Source: Methanoculleus sp. UBA374
Lineage (GTDB): Archaea; Halobacteriota; Methanomicrobia; Methanomicrobiales; Methanoculleaceae
Direction: 5' to 3'
Length of the DNA stretch: 64,000 nucleotides
Assembly: GCA_002508705.1 (NCBI GenBank)
Contig: DAYL01000019.1
Coordinates: forward strand, 29,890 to 93,889
Under the pieces are notes generated by a model that saw nothing but the letters and a program-made list of their open reading frames with translations, was not told where the DNA came from and ran no database searches. Shown here one piece after another: positions 56,904 through 64,000 of this stretch; within the stretch, counting starts at the first letter, position 1, and each line of letters begins with the position of its first letter. A program made the position numbers and the translations under genes.

Positions 56904-57509
56904 ATGGAGACGAGAAAAGTACAATTACGGACACCGGCTGAGATCTGGGGACTGGCGGACCCGGATCAACAGAGGAAAGCGCGTCAGGATGCTATCGACG
57001 ACGGGGATCTGATCGAGATCACCAGGATGGGGAGGGATGCGGGCATCACCTACCCGATTGCAGTCTCGGCACGGGCCGCAGAGCGTATGGTTCCATTCCC
57101 GAATATCCCGCAGGAGACCGTCACGGAGAACTTATGGGATACTCTTCATGCATTCAGGGCCAAGGCCTTTGCCACAACAAAAGAAGAGTTTGAGTTCCAG
57201 GTCAGCCTCTACCAGAACGGGCTCGTTCCCAACCTCACCTTCAAGGCCGCGGTCTCGCCGGGAGACGACGGCGAACCGGTCATCACCATCATGCTGCCGG
57301 ACGAGGACTGGGAGACGATCGGATGCGGCTGCCGTCATAGCGCGGGCGACAGGATGCTCACCGTCGACGACGTCGCCTCGACCCTTAACTTCACTCCCGG
57401 CCGGATCCGGGAGTTCATCCGGGAGGAGCGGATCCCGGCGGTCAAGTGTGGGGGGTCCTGGCGGATCAAGCGTTCAGAACTTGAACGGATCATGAACGAA
57501 GGTTTCTGA
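56904..57509 (+). CDS. DNA-binding protein with C-terminal excisionase-type helix-turn-helix
   Basis: A 201-residue protein. The last 50 residues are a MerR/AlpA-like winged helix (MLTVDDVASTLNFTPGRIRE and IPAVKCGGSWRIKRSELERI), as found in excisionases and in regulators of mobile elements. The N-terminal 140 residues (from DLIEITRMGRDAGITYPIAV) recall the DUF6573-like region of mobile elements; the match is weak. A pair of Cys sits in GCGCRHS. Unlinked to an integrase here. Confidence 0.65.
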   Translation: METRKVQLRTPAEIWGLADPDQQRKARQDAIDDGDLIEITRMGRDAGITYPIAVSARAAERMVPFPNIPQETVTENLWDTLHAFRAKAFATTKEEFEFQVSLYQNGLVPNLTFKAAVSPGDDGEPVITIMLPDEDWETIGCGCRHSAGDRMLTVDDVASTLNFTPGRIREFIREERIPAVKCGGSWRIKRSELERIMNEGF

Positions 57510-57875
57510 CCGGTTCATATGGGACGGCGGAAAAACAATAGTTTTTCTGAACGTTTCTGTCGTTCGCCAGCGGTTCTGCCAGTTGCCATACCGCCTGTCC
57601 GGATAACCGTCAGGCGTTTTTCCGGGCATGGATCTGCCGCACTGTCCGGTCCTGTATGATATCCGTTCCGGTGCCTCGCATCTCATCTGGCCTGGTCCCG
57701 ATGTCGTTTCCATCTGTTTGTCAGGGATATGCGCTACCTGGGCGTCGGGGCAGGAGCCCCGGGAAGAGGGTGACCCCCCCATATGCTCTCCTGAAATATG
57801 ATCTATTTAAATTTTTTCTTATTGATAAGACACATAAAACAAACATTTTTAATTTTTAGACGTATAGTTCTCTTA
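57510..57875. other. intergenic region with promoter of the HEAT-repeat gene
   Basis: About 365 bases. The first 250 show nothing clear. From 57780 the DNA turns markedly AT-rich (CTATTTAAATTTTTTC, then AACATTTTTAATTTTTAG), likely the promoter region of the next gene. Confidence 0.5.
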
Positions 57876-60800
57876 ATGTGCGTCGAGGGCCCACGAGTAT
57901 TCCCGGACTGTTCTTTCGCCTATTCCATGGCGGGTATCGGCGATTTTACGGCAAAACCGTTAGATTGCGAAGGTGGGGAGGTGCCCCATCCCGATGACCG
58001 TGCCAGTTTCGGGATATCGTGTGGCCTCTGGCGTGCGATCTTCTGGGGCACCTGTATTATTCTCCTTTTTCTTGGAGCGGAGGTACTGGGGGTGTCTTCG
58101 GTGCCGGCGATCGATGCAGCATGCCCCATTGTATGCTTTCCCGGGCTCTTCGGGCCGAATGGATCTTCGTTCCTCAGGTACCGGATGAAGAGGTCCGCCG
58201 AAGGGGGCGGCAAGGAGGACGATTCGGGGGGTCACGACCCTGACCCTGGCGCCTCCCTGCCGGATTCCAGTGCGCCGGACGAACCCGCCCGTGCTGACGG
58301 CGAAGAAAATATTCTCAATAGATTTGAAAAGATCCCCGAGGCCCTTCGGCAGTTTGACAGCCTCATCTACGGGGAGAAACCGGGTGCGGACCTTTCTTCC
58401 GGCAAACCGATCGAAGCGGAGAGGCTCCCTGCCCTTCCTCCACGGCACAGCCCGGATGACGGCGCGTCCGACGACCCGGACAATTTTCCGGAGCGTTCCA
58501 TGGATGATCCGCTCCCGGTGAACTCCAAACCCTTCAAACCGCCCGACTCCGACGATAAGGGCGATGAACCGTCTCTTCCGGGCCTCGTCCGTGATGCCTG
58601 CCTGCCGGAGGATGAGTCTGGTCCTGACGAACCTGCGGTAGTTTCTGTCGTGGAAGAGCGTCCCATTGCGTCACTCGTCGACGACCTCGGCAGTGACGAT
58701 GCCGGTATCCGTGAACGCGCCGCACATGCCCTCGCAGAGCGCGGAATCGACGCCGTGGCTCCTCTGATCCGGGCTCTTGCTCTTGTGGACGACGGGAGGC
58801 GGTGGTGTGTCGCCGAAGCCCTTGCCCTGATCGGCGAAGATGCAATTCCGGCATTGATTGCTGCACTTGGAGATCCCGGGACGCAGGCAGGAGCGGCTGC
58901 AACGCTTGTGCGTGTCGGCGAACCTGCCGTGCCGTCGCTCATCGCAGTGCTTGCCGGCACCGACGACGAAGTGCAGTTCGGTGCCCTCTATGCCCTCCAT
59001 GAAATCGGCGAGGCGGCTGTCCCTGCCCTTGTCGATGCTCTCGATGCGCCCGACGGGGGCATCCGGAGGGCTGCCGCTTCTGTTCTTCGGGAACTCGGGT
59101 GGAAGGCGCCTGATGAAGCCGGAACAATCCGGTATCTTATTGCCACCGAGGCGTGGCTCGATGTGGCGGAACACGGTGAAGCCGTGATCGATCCTCTCAT
59201 CCGCATCCTGCGGTCTCCGGATCGGGAGATCTGGTGGAATGCCGCCCGGACCCTCGGGGAGGTCGGCGGTGCAGCGGTCGGTCCTCTGGTCGATCTCCTG
59301 CGCGAAGCAGGTGATGAGGTGCGGCCGCTGGCGGCGATGGCACTCGCAGAGATCGGGTCTTCCGCGGTCGATCCGCTCATCCGGTTGCTTTCCGACTCCT
59401 CCCTCCGGAATACGGCGGCGGCAACCCTGATAAAGATCGGGGAGCCGGCGATAGAGGCATGTATCCAGGCCCTGGACGGCGCGGATGCGGACGTGCAGGC
59501 GGCGCTCCAAAACGTCCTCTGTGCGTTCGGCGACGCGGCGGTCCCATCTCTGATCCAGGCACTGACCTCCGATCGGTCCCGTGCTCCTGCCGCTACGATC
59601 CTGGATCGGATGGGCTGGGAGCCCTGGAGCGACACCGAACGGGCATGGTACCTGATCGCCCGGGAGGAGTGGGTGGAACTCGCCTTGATGGGTGCGCCGG
59701 CGGTCGAGCCCCTGATCCGGACGCTCAACGGCGGCGATGACCGCATACGCGGCGAAGCTGCGGCGACGCTCGGCGAGATCGGCGATCCTGCGGCTGTCGG
59801 GCCGCTCGTGGATGCCCTTGCCGACGAGGCCGTTGCCCCGGCAGTGGCGGATGCGCTCGTTGCCATCGGGAAGCCAGCCGTACCTCCGACTCTTGCGCTG
59901 CTTGAAGAGAGGACCGGTGCCGCCCTCTCGAATGCCGTCGAGGTGCTGGGCAGACTCGGGGCGGACGAAGCGGTTCCGGCACTCGTTGAACTCGTCAGGA
60001 GCGGCGGCGACCGCCTTCACCGGAAAGCCGTCGACGCCCTGGTCGGCATCGGTGCGCCTGCGATAGGCCCCCTTATCTCCCTCCTCGGCGAGGACGGCGA
60101 CGGGCACACGGGAGCAGTGGCGGCGCTCACCGGAATCGGCGACGCCTCATCCGGGTCGCTTGCCGCCGCGCTTCGCGATGAGAACGTCCTGACCCGCATG
60201 GGGGCCGCCACCGTCCTCGGGAGGCTTGGCTGGGCTCCTGCAGGAGAGGAGGAGCAGGTTGTCTACCTGATTGCGCTGCAGCGGTGGTCCGACACTCCGG
60301 CCCTCGGGGCTGCGGCCGTCGACCCCCTGGTTGCGCGGCTCGGCGATCCGGACCCCGGCGTGCAGATGGGTGCGGCGGAAGCGCTTGCCCGGATCGGGGC
60401 GCCTGCGGTACCTCCTCTGGTCCGCCTGCTCGGCGATGAGGCCGGTTCCGCGCTCGCAGGCGATACGCTGGTACGGATCGGCGAAGCAGCCGTAGATCCG
60501 CTGATCCGTGCTCTCGGCGACGATGCGCTCCGGCAGGCTGCCGCCGGGGTGCTGGTCCGGGTCGGGCGCCCCGCTGCCGGTGCGCTCGTTCCAACCCTCG
60601 GGCTTTCCGACACGGGCGAAATTACGGCAGAGATCCTGGCGGCAATGGGCGAACCTTGTGTCGATGTCCTGGTCGGTGCGCTCGGGAGCGACGACGCCCG
60701 GATCCGACAACGGGCGGGGGATGTGCTCGTCGGCCTCGGCGATATCGCTATCGGCCGGCTTATCGGAGCATTGGGGTATCCGGACGGTGCCCTCAGGATC

Positions 60801-62105
60801 GGGGTGATCGATACGCTCACCCGGATCGGCAGACCGTCGACGGCCGGCCTTATGGAAGCACTTTCGGACGAGCGCTACCGTGTGCGGCTGGGCGCGGCGG
60901 AGGTCCTTGGTAGAGCCGGCTGGGTTCCGGAGACCGGGGAGGAGACCGTCCTCTACCTGATCGCAAAGGAGCAGTGGGCCTCTGTTGCAGAGACCGGGCC
61001 CGGTGCCGTCGAACTGCTGATCCGGACGCTCAACGATCCCGACAGCGCAATCCAGATGGGTGCGGCCCGGGCGCTCGGCATGATCGGGGCTCCCGCGGTC
61101 GCGCGACTGACCGACGAACTCCGTACGGAGCAGGACGGCAGGCAGAGGAAGGCGGTCGAGGCACTCAAGTTGATCGGGGCGCCCGCGGTCGTGCCGCTCA
61201 TCGACGCCCTTCAAGACCGTGACTGGCGCATCCGCCTGGGAGCGGCGCGTGCGCTTGTCGCTATCGGGGACCCCGCGGTCGATCCGCTGGTCCGGGCTCT
61301 TCGAGAGGGCTCCCCGGCGGTCCAGATGGGAGCTGCGGCGACGCTCGGTAAGATCGGAAGCCCGACGTCCATCAAGCCGCTTACCGATGCGCTCCTGCAT
61401 GACGACTGGCGCGTGGGGCGCGTTGCGGTGCGGGCGCTCGGCATGCTGGGCGAGGCGGCAGTCGAGCCGCTTCTGTCCGTCCTCCGGGAGGGGAACGATA
61501 CGGCCTGGAGGGGTGCGGTTACGGCTCTTGTGCTGATCGGCGATGCGGCGGTGCGGCTGCTCCCCGGTGCGCTCACGGACGGGCATTTCCGTGTCCGTGC
61601 CGGGGCCGCGGATGCGCTCGACCGTCTGGGCTGGTCCCCGGAGCCGGGGGAGGAGACGGTTCGTTACCTGATCGCGAAGGAGCAGTGGAGCGATCTCGCC
61701 CGGGTGGGCGAAGCGGCGGTTGAGCCGCTTGTCGCGGTGCTCAACGACCGCGACGACAGCATCCGGCGGCGGGCGGCCATGGCCCTCGGTGAATTGCGCG
61801 ACCCCCGGTCGGTCCCGGCGCTCATGACCCTCCTCCACGACGACTACTACAGCAACCGGCGAGAGGCTGCGGCGGCGCTCGTTGCGATCGGAGCCCCTGC
61901 CATGGCTTCCGTCGTCTCCGCTCTCGGCGACGGGGACGGCGATGTCAGGAAGCGTGCGGCGGATGTGCTGGCCGAGATCGGGGATGCACGGGCGGTCGAG
62001 GCTCTCAGGAATATCTTCAACGATGAGGACTGGTATGTCAGGAAGGCTGCCGAAGACGCGGTGGAGCGGATCCGGGAGCGGACCGGCGGTGCATCGGGCG
62101 AGTAG
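57876..62105 (+). CDS. giant HEAT-repeat protein, membrane-anchored
   Basis: From ATG 57876 it has 1409 residues; an earlier ATG (57798) lies inside the AT-rich promoter and a later one (57927) is also possible. A hydrophobic segment (about 54-76, IFWGTCIILLFLGAEVLGV) suggests a membrane anchor. An acidic, Pro/Ser-rich stretch to about residue 260 follows. Then about 30 PBS-lyase-type HEAT repeats of 31 residues (such as AVDPLIRLLSDSSLRNTAAA) run to the end. Every five or six repeats are interrupted by a linker of form GW-x-P-x-x-x-EE-T-V-x-YLIA-x-E-x-W, near 59098, 59608, 60225, 60912 and 61624. HEAT arrays are scaffolds; the partner is unknown. Confidence 0.88.
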   Translation: MCVEGPRVFPDCSFAYSMAGIGDFTAKPLDCEGGEVPHPDDRASFGISCGLWRAIFWGTCIILLFLGAEVLGVSSVPAIDAACPIVCFPGLFGPNGSSFLRYRMKRSAEGGGKEDDSGGHDPDPGASLPDSSAPDEPARADGEENILNRFEKIPEALRQFDSLIYGEKPGADLSSGKPIEAERLPALPPRHSPDDGASDDPDNFPERSMDDPLPVNSKPFKPPDSDDKGDEPSLPGLVRDACLPEDESGPDEPAVVSVVEERPIASLVDDLGSDDAGIRERAAHALAERGIDAVAPLIRALALVDDGRRWCVAEALALIGEDAIPALIAALGDPGTQAGAAATLVRVGEPAVPSLIAVLAGTDDEVQFGALYALHEIGEAAVPALVDALDAPDGGIRRAAASVLRELGWKAPDEAGTIRYLIATEAWLDVAEHGEAVIDPLIRILRSPDREIWWNAARTLGEVGGAAVGPLVDLLREAGDEVRPLAAMALAEIGSSAVDPLIRLLSDSSLRNTAAATLIKIGEPAIEACIQALDGADADVQAALQNVLCAFGDAAVPSLIQALTSDRSRAPAATILDRMGWEPWSDTERAWYLIAREEWVELALMGAPAVEPLIRTLNGGDDRIRGEAAATLGEIGDPAAVGPLVDALADEAVAPAVADALVAIGKPAVPPTLALLEERTGAALSNAVEVLGRLGADEAVPALVELVRSGGDRLHRKAVDALVGIGAPAIGPLISLLGEDGDGHTGAVAALTGIGDASSGSLAAALRDENVLTRMGAATVLGRLGWAPAGEEEQVVYLIALQRWSDTPALGAAAVDPLVARLGDPDPGVQMGAAEALARIGAPAVPPLVRLLGDEAGSALAGDTLVRIGEAAVDPLIRALGDDALRQAAAGVLVRVGRPAAGALVPTLGLSDTGEITAEILAAMGEPCVDVLVGALGSDDARIRQRAGDVLVGLGDIAIGRLIGALGYPDGALRIGVIDTLTRIGRPSTAGLMEALSDERYRVRLGAAEVLGRAGWVPETGEETVLYLIAKEQWASVAETGPGAVELLIRTLNDPDSAIQMGAARALGMIGAPAVARLTDELRTEQDGRQRKAVEALKLIGAPAVVPLIDALQDRDWRIRLGAARALVAIGDPAVDPLVRALREGSPAVQMGAAATLGKIGSPTSIKPLTDALLHDDWRVGRVAVRALGMLGEAAVEPLLSVLREGNDTAWRGAVTALVLIGDAAVRLLPGALTDGHFRVRAGAADALDRLGWSPEPGEETVRYLIAKEQWSDLARVGEAAVEPLVAVLNDRDDSIRRRAAMALGELRDPRSVPALMTLLHDDYYSNRREAAAALVAIGAPAMASVVSALGDGDGDVRKRAADVLAEIGDARAVEALRNIFNDEDWYVRKAAEDAVERIRERTGGASGE

Positions 62106-62195
62106 CGGTGCAGAGGGGAGGTTTCGTCAAGAATCCGGGAGCCGTCCGCTGGCGCCTTCGGTGTATATTTATGCGTTCCGTCCCAACATTTCCGC

Positions 62196-62699
62196 ATGTG
62201 GGCCGACATTTCACGGGAGTTTGCCGATTCACCGTCCCAGGGCCGGGTAATCCGTTTTATGCTTGAGAACGGGTTCGGCATCAATGAGGAGGGACGCATT
62301 GTCTGTAACGACATCGAGATCCCCAACACGCACATCGGCAGGGCGATCGACACCGACCGCAGGGTCGTCGACGCCACCGCCCGCCGCATCCTTGAAAATC
62401 CCGGGCTGCGTGAATTTTTCATCAGGATGCGCGCGGTGCCAGACCTCTCCCTGGTCTCCGAGGTCCTCGGCCTCTCGGTGATCACGCTCTACCCGAAAGA
62501 TGCACATCAAAAAGGGATCGTCGGCGCGGCGGTCAAAGTTCTTGTCGACCACGACCTTTCCATCCGCCAGATCTTCGTCACCGACCCATACCTCGCAGAA
62601 GAGCCGAGACTCGTGATGATCGTGGACGAGTCGCGGGTCCCGGCGTCGGTCTATGAAGACCTGCGGGCGCTCCCGCAGGTGCAGCGGCTGGTTATCTGA
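62196..62699 (+). CDS. archaeal ACT-domain regulator of amino-acid metabolism
   Basis: A 167-residue protein of the COG2150 type. The N-terminal part has a small helical DNA-binding look (FADSPSQGRVIRFMLENGFG). The C-terminal ACT fold (VLGLSVITLYPKDAHQKGIV, then RQIFVTDPYLAEEPRLVMIV) would bind an amino acid. It converges on the HD hydrolase gene, whose stop overlaps its own end by 8 bp. Confidence 0.82.
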   Translation: MWADISREFADSPSQGRVIRFMLENGFGINEEGRIVCNDIEIPNTHIGRAIDTDRRVVDATARRILENPGLREFFIRMRAVPDLSLVSEVLGLSVITLYPKDAHQKGIVGAAVKVLVDHDLSIRQIFVTDPYLAEEPRLVMIVDESRVPASVYEDLRALPQVQRLVI

Positions 62700-63177
62700 A
62701 GAGTTCCATCTCCTGCCCCAGTCGGCAGATCCGCTTTCTCTGCCGTCTCGGAAGGGCGATTGCCTGCCCCAGCCGCTCCTCCATGGTGATGACGCGGGTC
62801 CCTTTCACCAGGTTATCCGCGTTGGCGACGATCTTCTCTTCGAGCGTCTGCGGAATGCAGTCGCGCGGCGTCAGGTTGAGGAGCGAGCACTCGTCGGCCG
62901 TCAGCCCGGCACCGATGTGCCGCTCGACGATGGCGACGACGCCCGGGTCAAGACCGAACGAGCGGCATATCTCGCCGCCCACCTCGGCGTGGCGAATATC
63001 GTGCGTTACTCCCCGGCCGATATCGTGGAGCAGGGCACCAATCCGGACCAGGTCGCGGTCGACGATCGGATCGGTTGCATAGGCGAGTGCAAGGTCGCGC
63101 ACCGCCCTGCAGTGCGCGATGACGCCTTCGGAGCACCCGGCGCGCCTGAGAAGGTCGATACAGTCCTGCTCACGCAC
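62692..63177 (-). CDS. HD-domain phosphohydrolase (TIGR00295-like)
   Basis: A 161-residue HD protein starting at GTG 63177 (TTG 63183 also possible). Metal ligands are visible in [25 protein letters not shown] (the HD pair) and [25 protein letters not shown]. The C-terminal half completes the helical bundle. The start overlaps the tfe stop by 8 bp, so translation is coupled. Substrate unknown, perhaps a nucleotide. Confidence 0.86.
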   Translation of the reverse strand: MREQDCIDLLRRAGCSEGVIAHCRAVRDLALAYATDPIVDRDLVRIGALLHDIGRGVTHDIRHAEVGGEICRSFGLDPGVVAIVERHIGAGLTADECSLLNLTPRDCIPQTLEEKIVANADNLVKGTRVITMEERLGQAIALPRRQRKRICRLGQEMELFR

Positions 63178-63691
63178 TTCCAAGGCTCTCCTTGATCTTG
63201 TCGACCCTTCTTCTGAGAGCAGTGGCGATGAGTTCATTGTCGAAATGTTCGAGCATCTTCTCACAGTTCGGGCACTCGAAGTTCCAGTTCGCCGCATCCG
63301 TGAAGGTGTAGATGGCGCCGCAGTTCTTGCACATGTAAAAGTCGTTCTTTTCTTCGTAGGCGAGCCGGACATCAAGGTGTTCGAGCACGTCCCGGATCTC
63401 TTCTTCGAGTACGTCGTGGATACGGTCCAGGCGGAGATGCCAGAGGTAGGTGAGCCACCCGGTCTCGGCGTTCTTCAGCCGCCGGTACTCGGCAAGGCGC
63501 TTCTCGTAGAGCGTGTACAGCGTGTGGCGAACGGTGTTGAGGTTGACTCCGGTAATCTCGGCAAGTTCCTCGTCACTGTGTTCCCCTTCTTCGGGGAACC
63601 GCCTGAGAAGTTCGATACCCTCCTCTCCGATCATGCGCAGGATGTATGCGTTGATCGCCGGATTGTTTAACAGTTCAGCGACGGATGCCAT
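63170..63691 (-). CDS. tfe: transcription factor E (TFIIE-alpha homologue)
   Basis: A 173-residue archaeal TFE that helps promoter melting by RNA polymerase. The N-terminal winged helix ([20 protein letters not shown], then [11 protein letters not shown]) is followed by a coiled linker and the zinc ribbon C-x2-C...C-x2-C ([12 protein letters not shown] and [10 protein letters not shown]). The order tfe then HD hydrolase with overlap resembles other methanogens. Confidence 0.95.
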   Translation of the reverse strand: MASVAELLNNPAINAYILRMIGEEGIELLRRFPEEGEHSDEELAEITGVNLNTVRHTLYTLYEKRLAEYRRLKNAETGWLTYLWHLRLDRIHDVLEEEIRDVLEHLDVRLAYEEKNDFYMCKNCGAIYTFTDAANWNFECPNCEKMLEHFDNELIATALRRRVDKIKESLGSA

Positions 63692-63818
63692 GCTAAAATC
63701 TCCCCATAGTCAGGTATTGCATAATAGTTACGGTTTCGGGATCGGTGCGCACCATATTCTGCTCTCAATCTTTAACTTCTTTTCCCGTCGAAGGGGCCGG
63801 AGAGCCCGTGCCCGGGGC

Positions 63819-64000
63819 TCACTCACCGGTCATCCTCCGGACCGCCCCGATGTTTTTCTCAAGGTCCACGGAGGCTTCCGCCTCCGTTTTCCCGCATCCG
63901 TAGACGCTCACCAGGGCATGCCCCTCTTCAAACTCGGTGCCGGGCCATGGAATATCGGCGATGCGGGGTGCAAGCGCCGAAAGATCGGCATCAAGCCGCA
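63819..64000 (-). CDS. 3' end of a probable ATP-grasp family protein (partial)
   Basis: The minus-strand frame runs off the window end and stops at 63819. The visible 60 residues include ADIPWPGTEFEEGHALVSVY, GCGKTEAEASVDLEKN and IGAVRRM. This is like the C-terminal end of COG2232-type ATP-grasp carboligases (short P-x-P-G spacer, then V-x-V-x-G-x-G-x-x-E-A). The catalytic body lies outside the window, so identity is tentative. Confidence 0.5.
   Translation of the reverse strand, partial: RLDADLSALAPRIADIPWPGTEFEEGHALVSVYGCGKTEAEASVDLEKNIGAVRRMTGE

Noticed and set aside
56672..56905. 77-codon minus-strand frame between the CARF and 56904 genes
   Set aside because: It spans an AT-rich promoter region, has no ribosome site and no recognisable features.
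57798..57875. Earlier start of the HEAT-repeat protein
   Set aside because: These 26 codons fall in the AT-rich stretch that looks like the promoter; translation from 57876 or 57927 is more plausible.
60147..61838. Minus-strand frame of 563 codons
   Set aside because: Antisense to the HEAT-repeat gene. Apparent internal repeats are the reverse image of the HEAT units.

Overview
The window is high-GC archaeal DNA from a methanogen, most likely a member of the Methanomicrobiales close to Methanoculleus. The archaeal markers are topoisomerase VI A and B, transcription factor TFE, an Lsm protein, a CDC48/VAT ATPase, the bifunctional fructose-bisphosphate aldolase/phosphatase, archaeal-type ValS and MfnB (methanofuran synthesis). 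The genus is inferred from gene style and base composition, not from a search. No rRNA, tRNA or CRISPR array was seen.

Layout. 0.3-2.4 kb: a hybrid-cluster protein gene (hcp) divergent from an HxlR-type regulator, with twin palindromic operators between them. 2.7-4.7 kb: a decayed accessory patch with a broken MNT/HepT toxin-antitoxin pair, a transposase remnant and two small unknown genes. 4.8-9.3 kb: a leftward operon of a membrane protein, hisS, top6B and top6A. 9.3-16.2 kb: larB-nadM, a coiled-coil protein, membrane proteins, a YchF-like GTPase and an orphan pyruvate-kinase C-terminal domain. 16.2-16.9 kb: a non-coding, strongly structured repeat region. 16.9-34.7 kb: mostly housekeeping (DUF92, valS, tmk, a HisA-like protein, mfnB, guaB, regulators, Lsm, fructose-bisphosphate aldolase/phosphatase, Hsp20, CDC48, a formyl-THF cyclo-ligase-like protein, thiC, a radical SAM activase).

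34.8-41.4 kb is one tight rightward operon: a UPF0200 kinase-like protein, a TIM-barrel isomerase-like protein, RNase Z, an MgtE-type transporter, a PhoU/TrkA-C protein and a RecJ-like DHH nuclease. 41.6-44.0 kb holds small surface and membrane proteins. 44.2-49.2 kb is a leftward signalling operon, parA-mcp-cheW-cheR, whose receptor is soluble and carries a near-identical in-frame PAS duplication. 49.6-54.2 kb holds a lipoprotein, adenine deaminase, a TerC-family protein, a DUF1624 acyltransferase and a 52-residue zinc-ribbon gene.

The best candidate for something undescribed is the overlapping leftward cassette at 54.4-56.6 kb: a small stand-alone CARF-like sensor, a PIN-domain protein and a HAD phosphatase, with no cas genes nearby. 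Next come a DNA-binding protein and a HEAT-repeat protein of about 1400 residues built from repeating super-modules (56.9-62.1 kb). The window ends with an ACT-domain protein, an HD hydrolase, TFE and the 3' end of a probable ATP-grasp gene.
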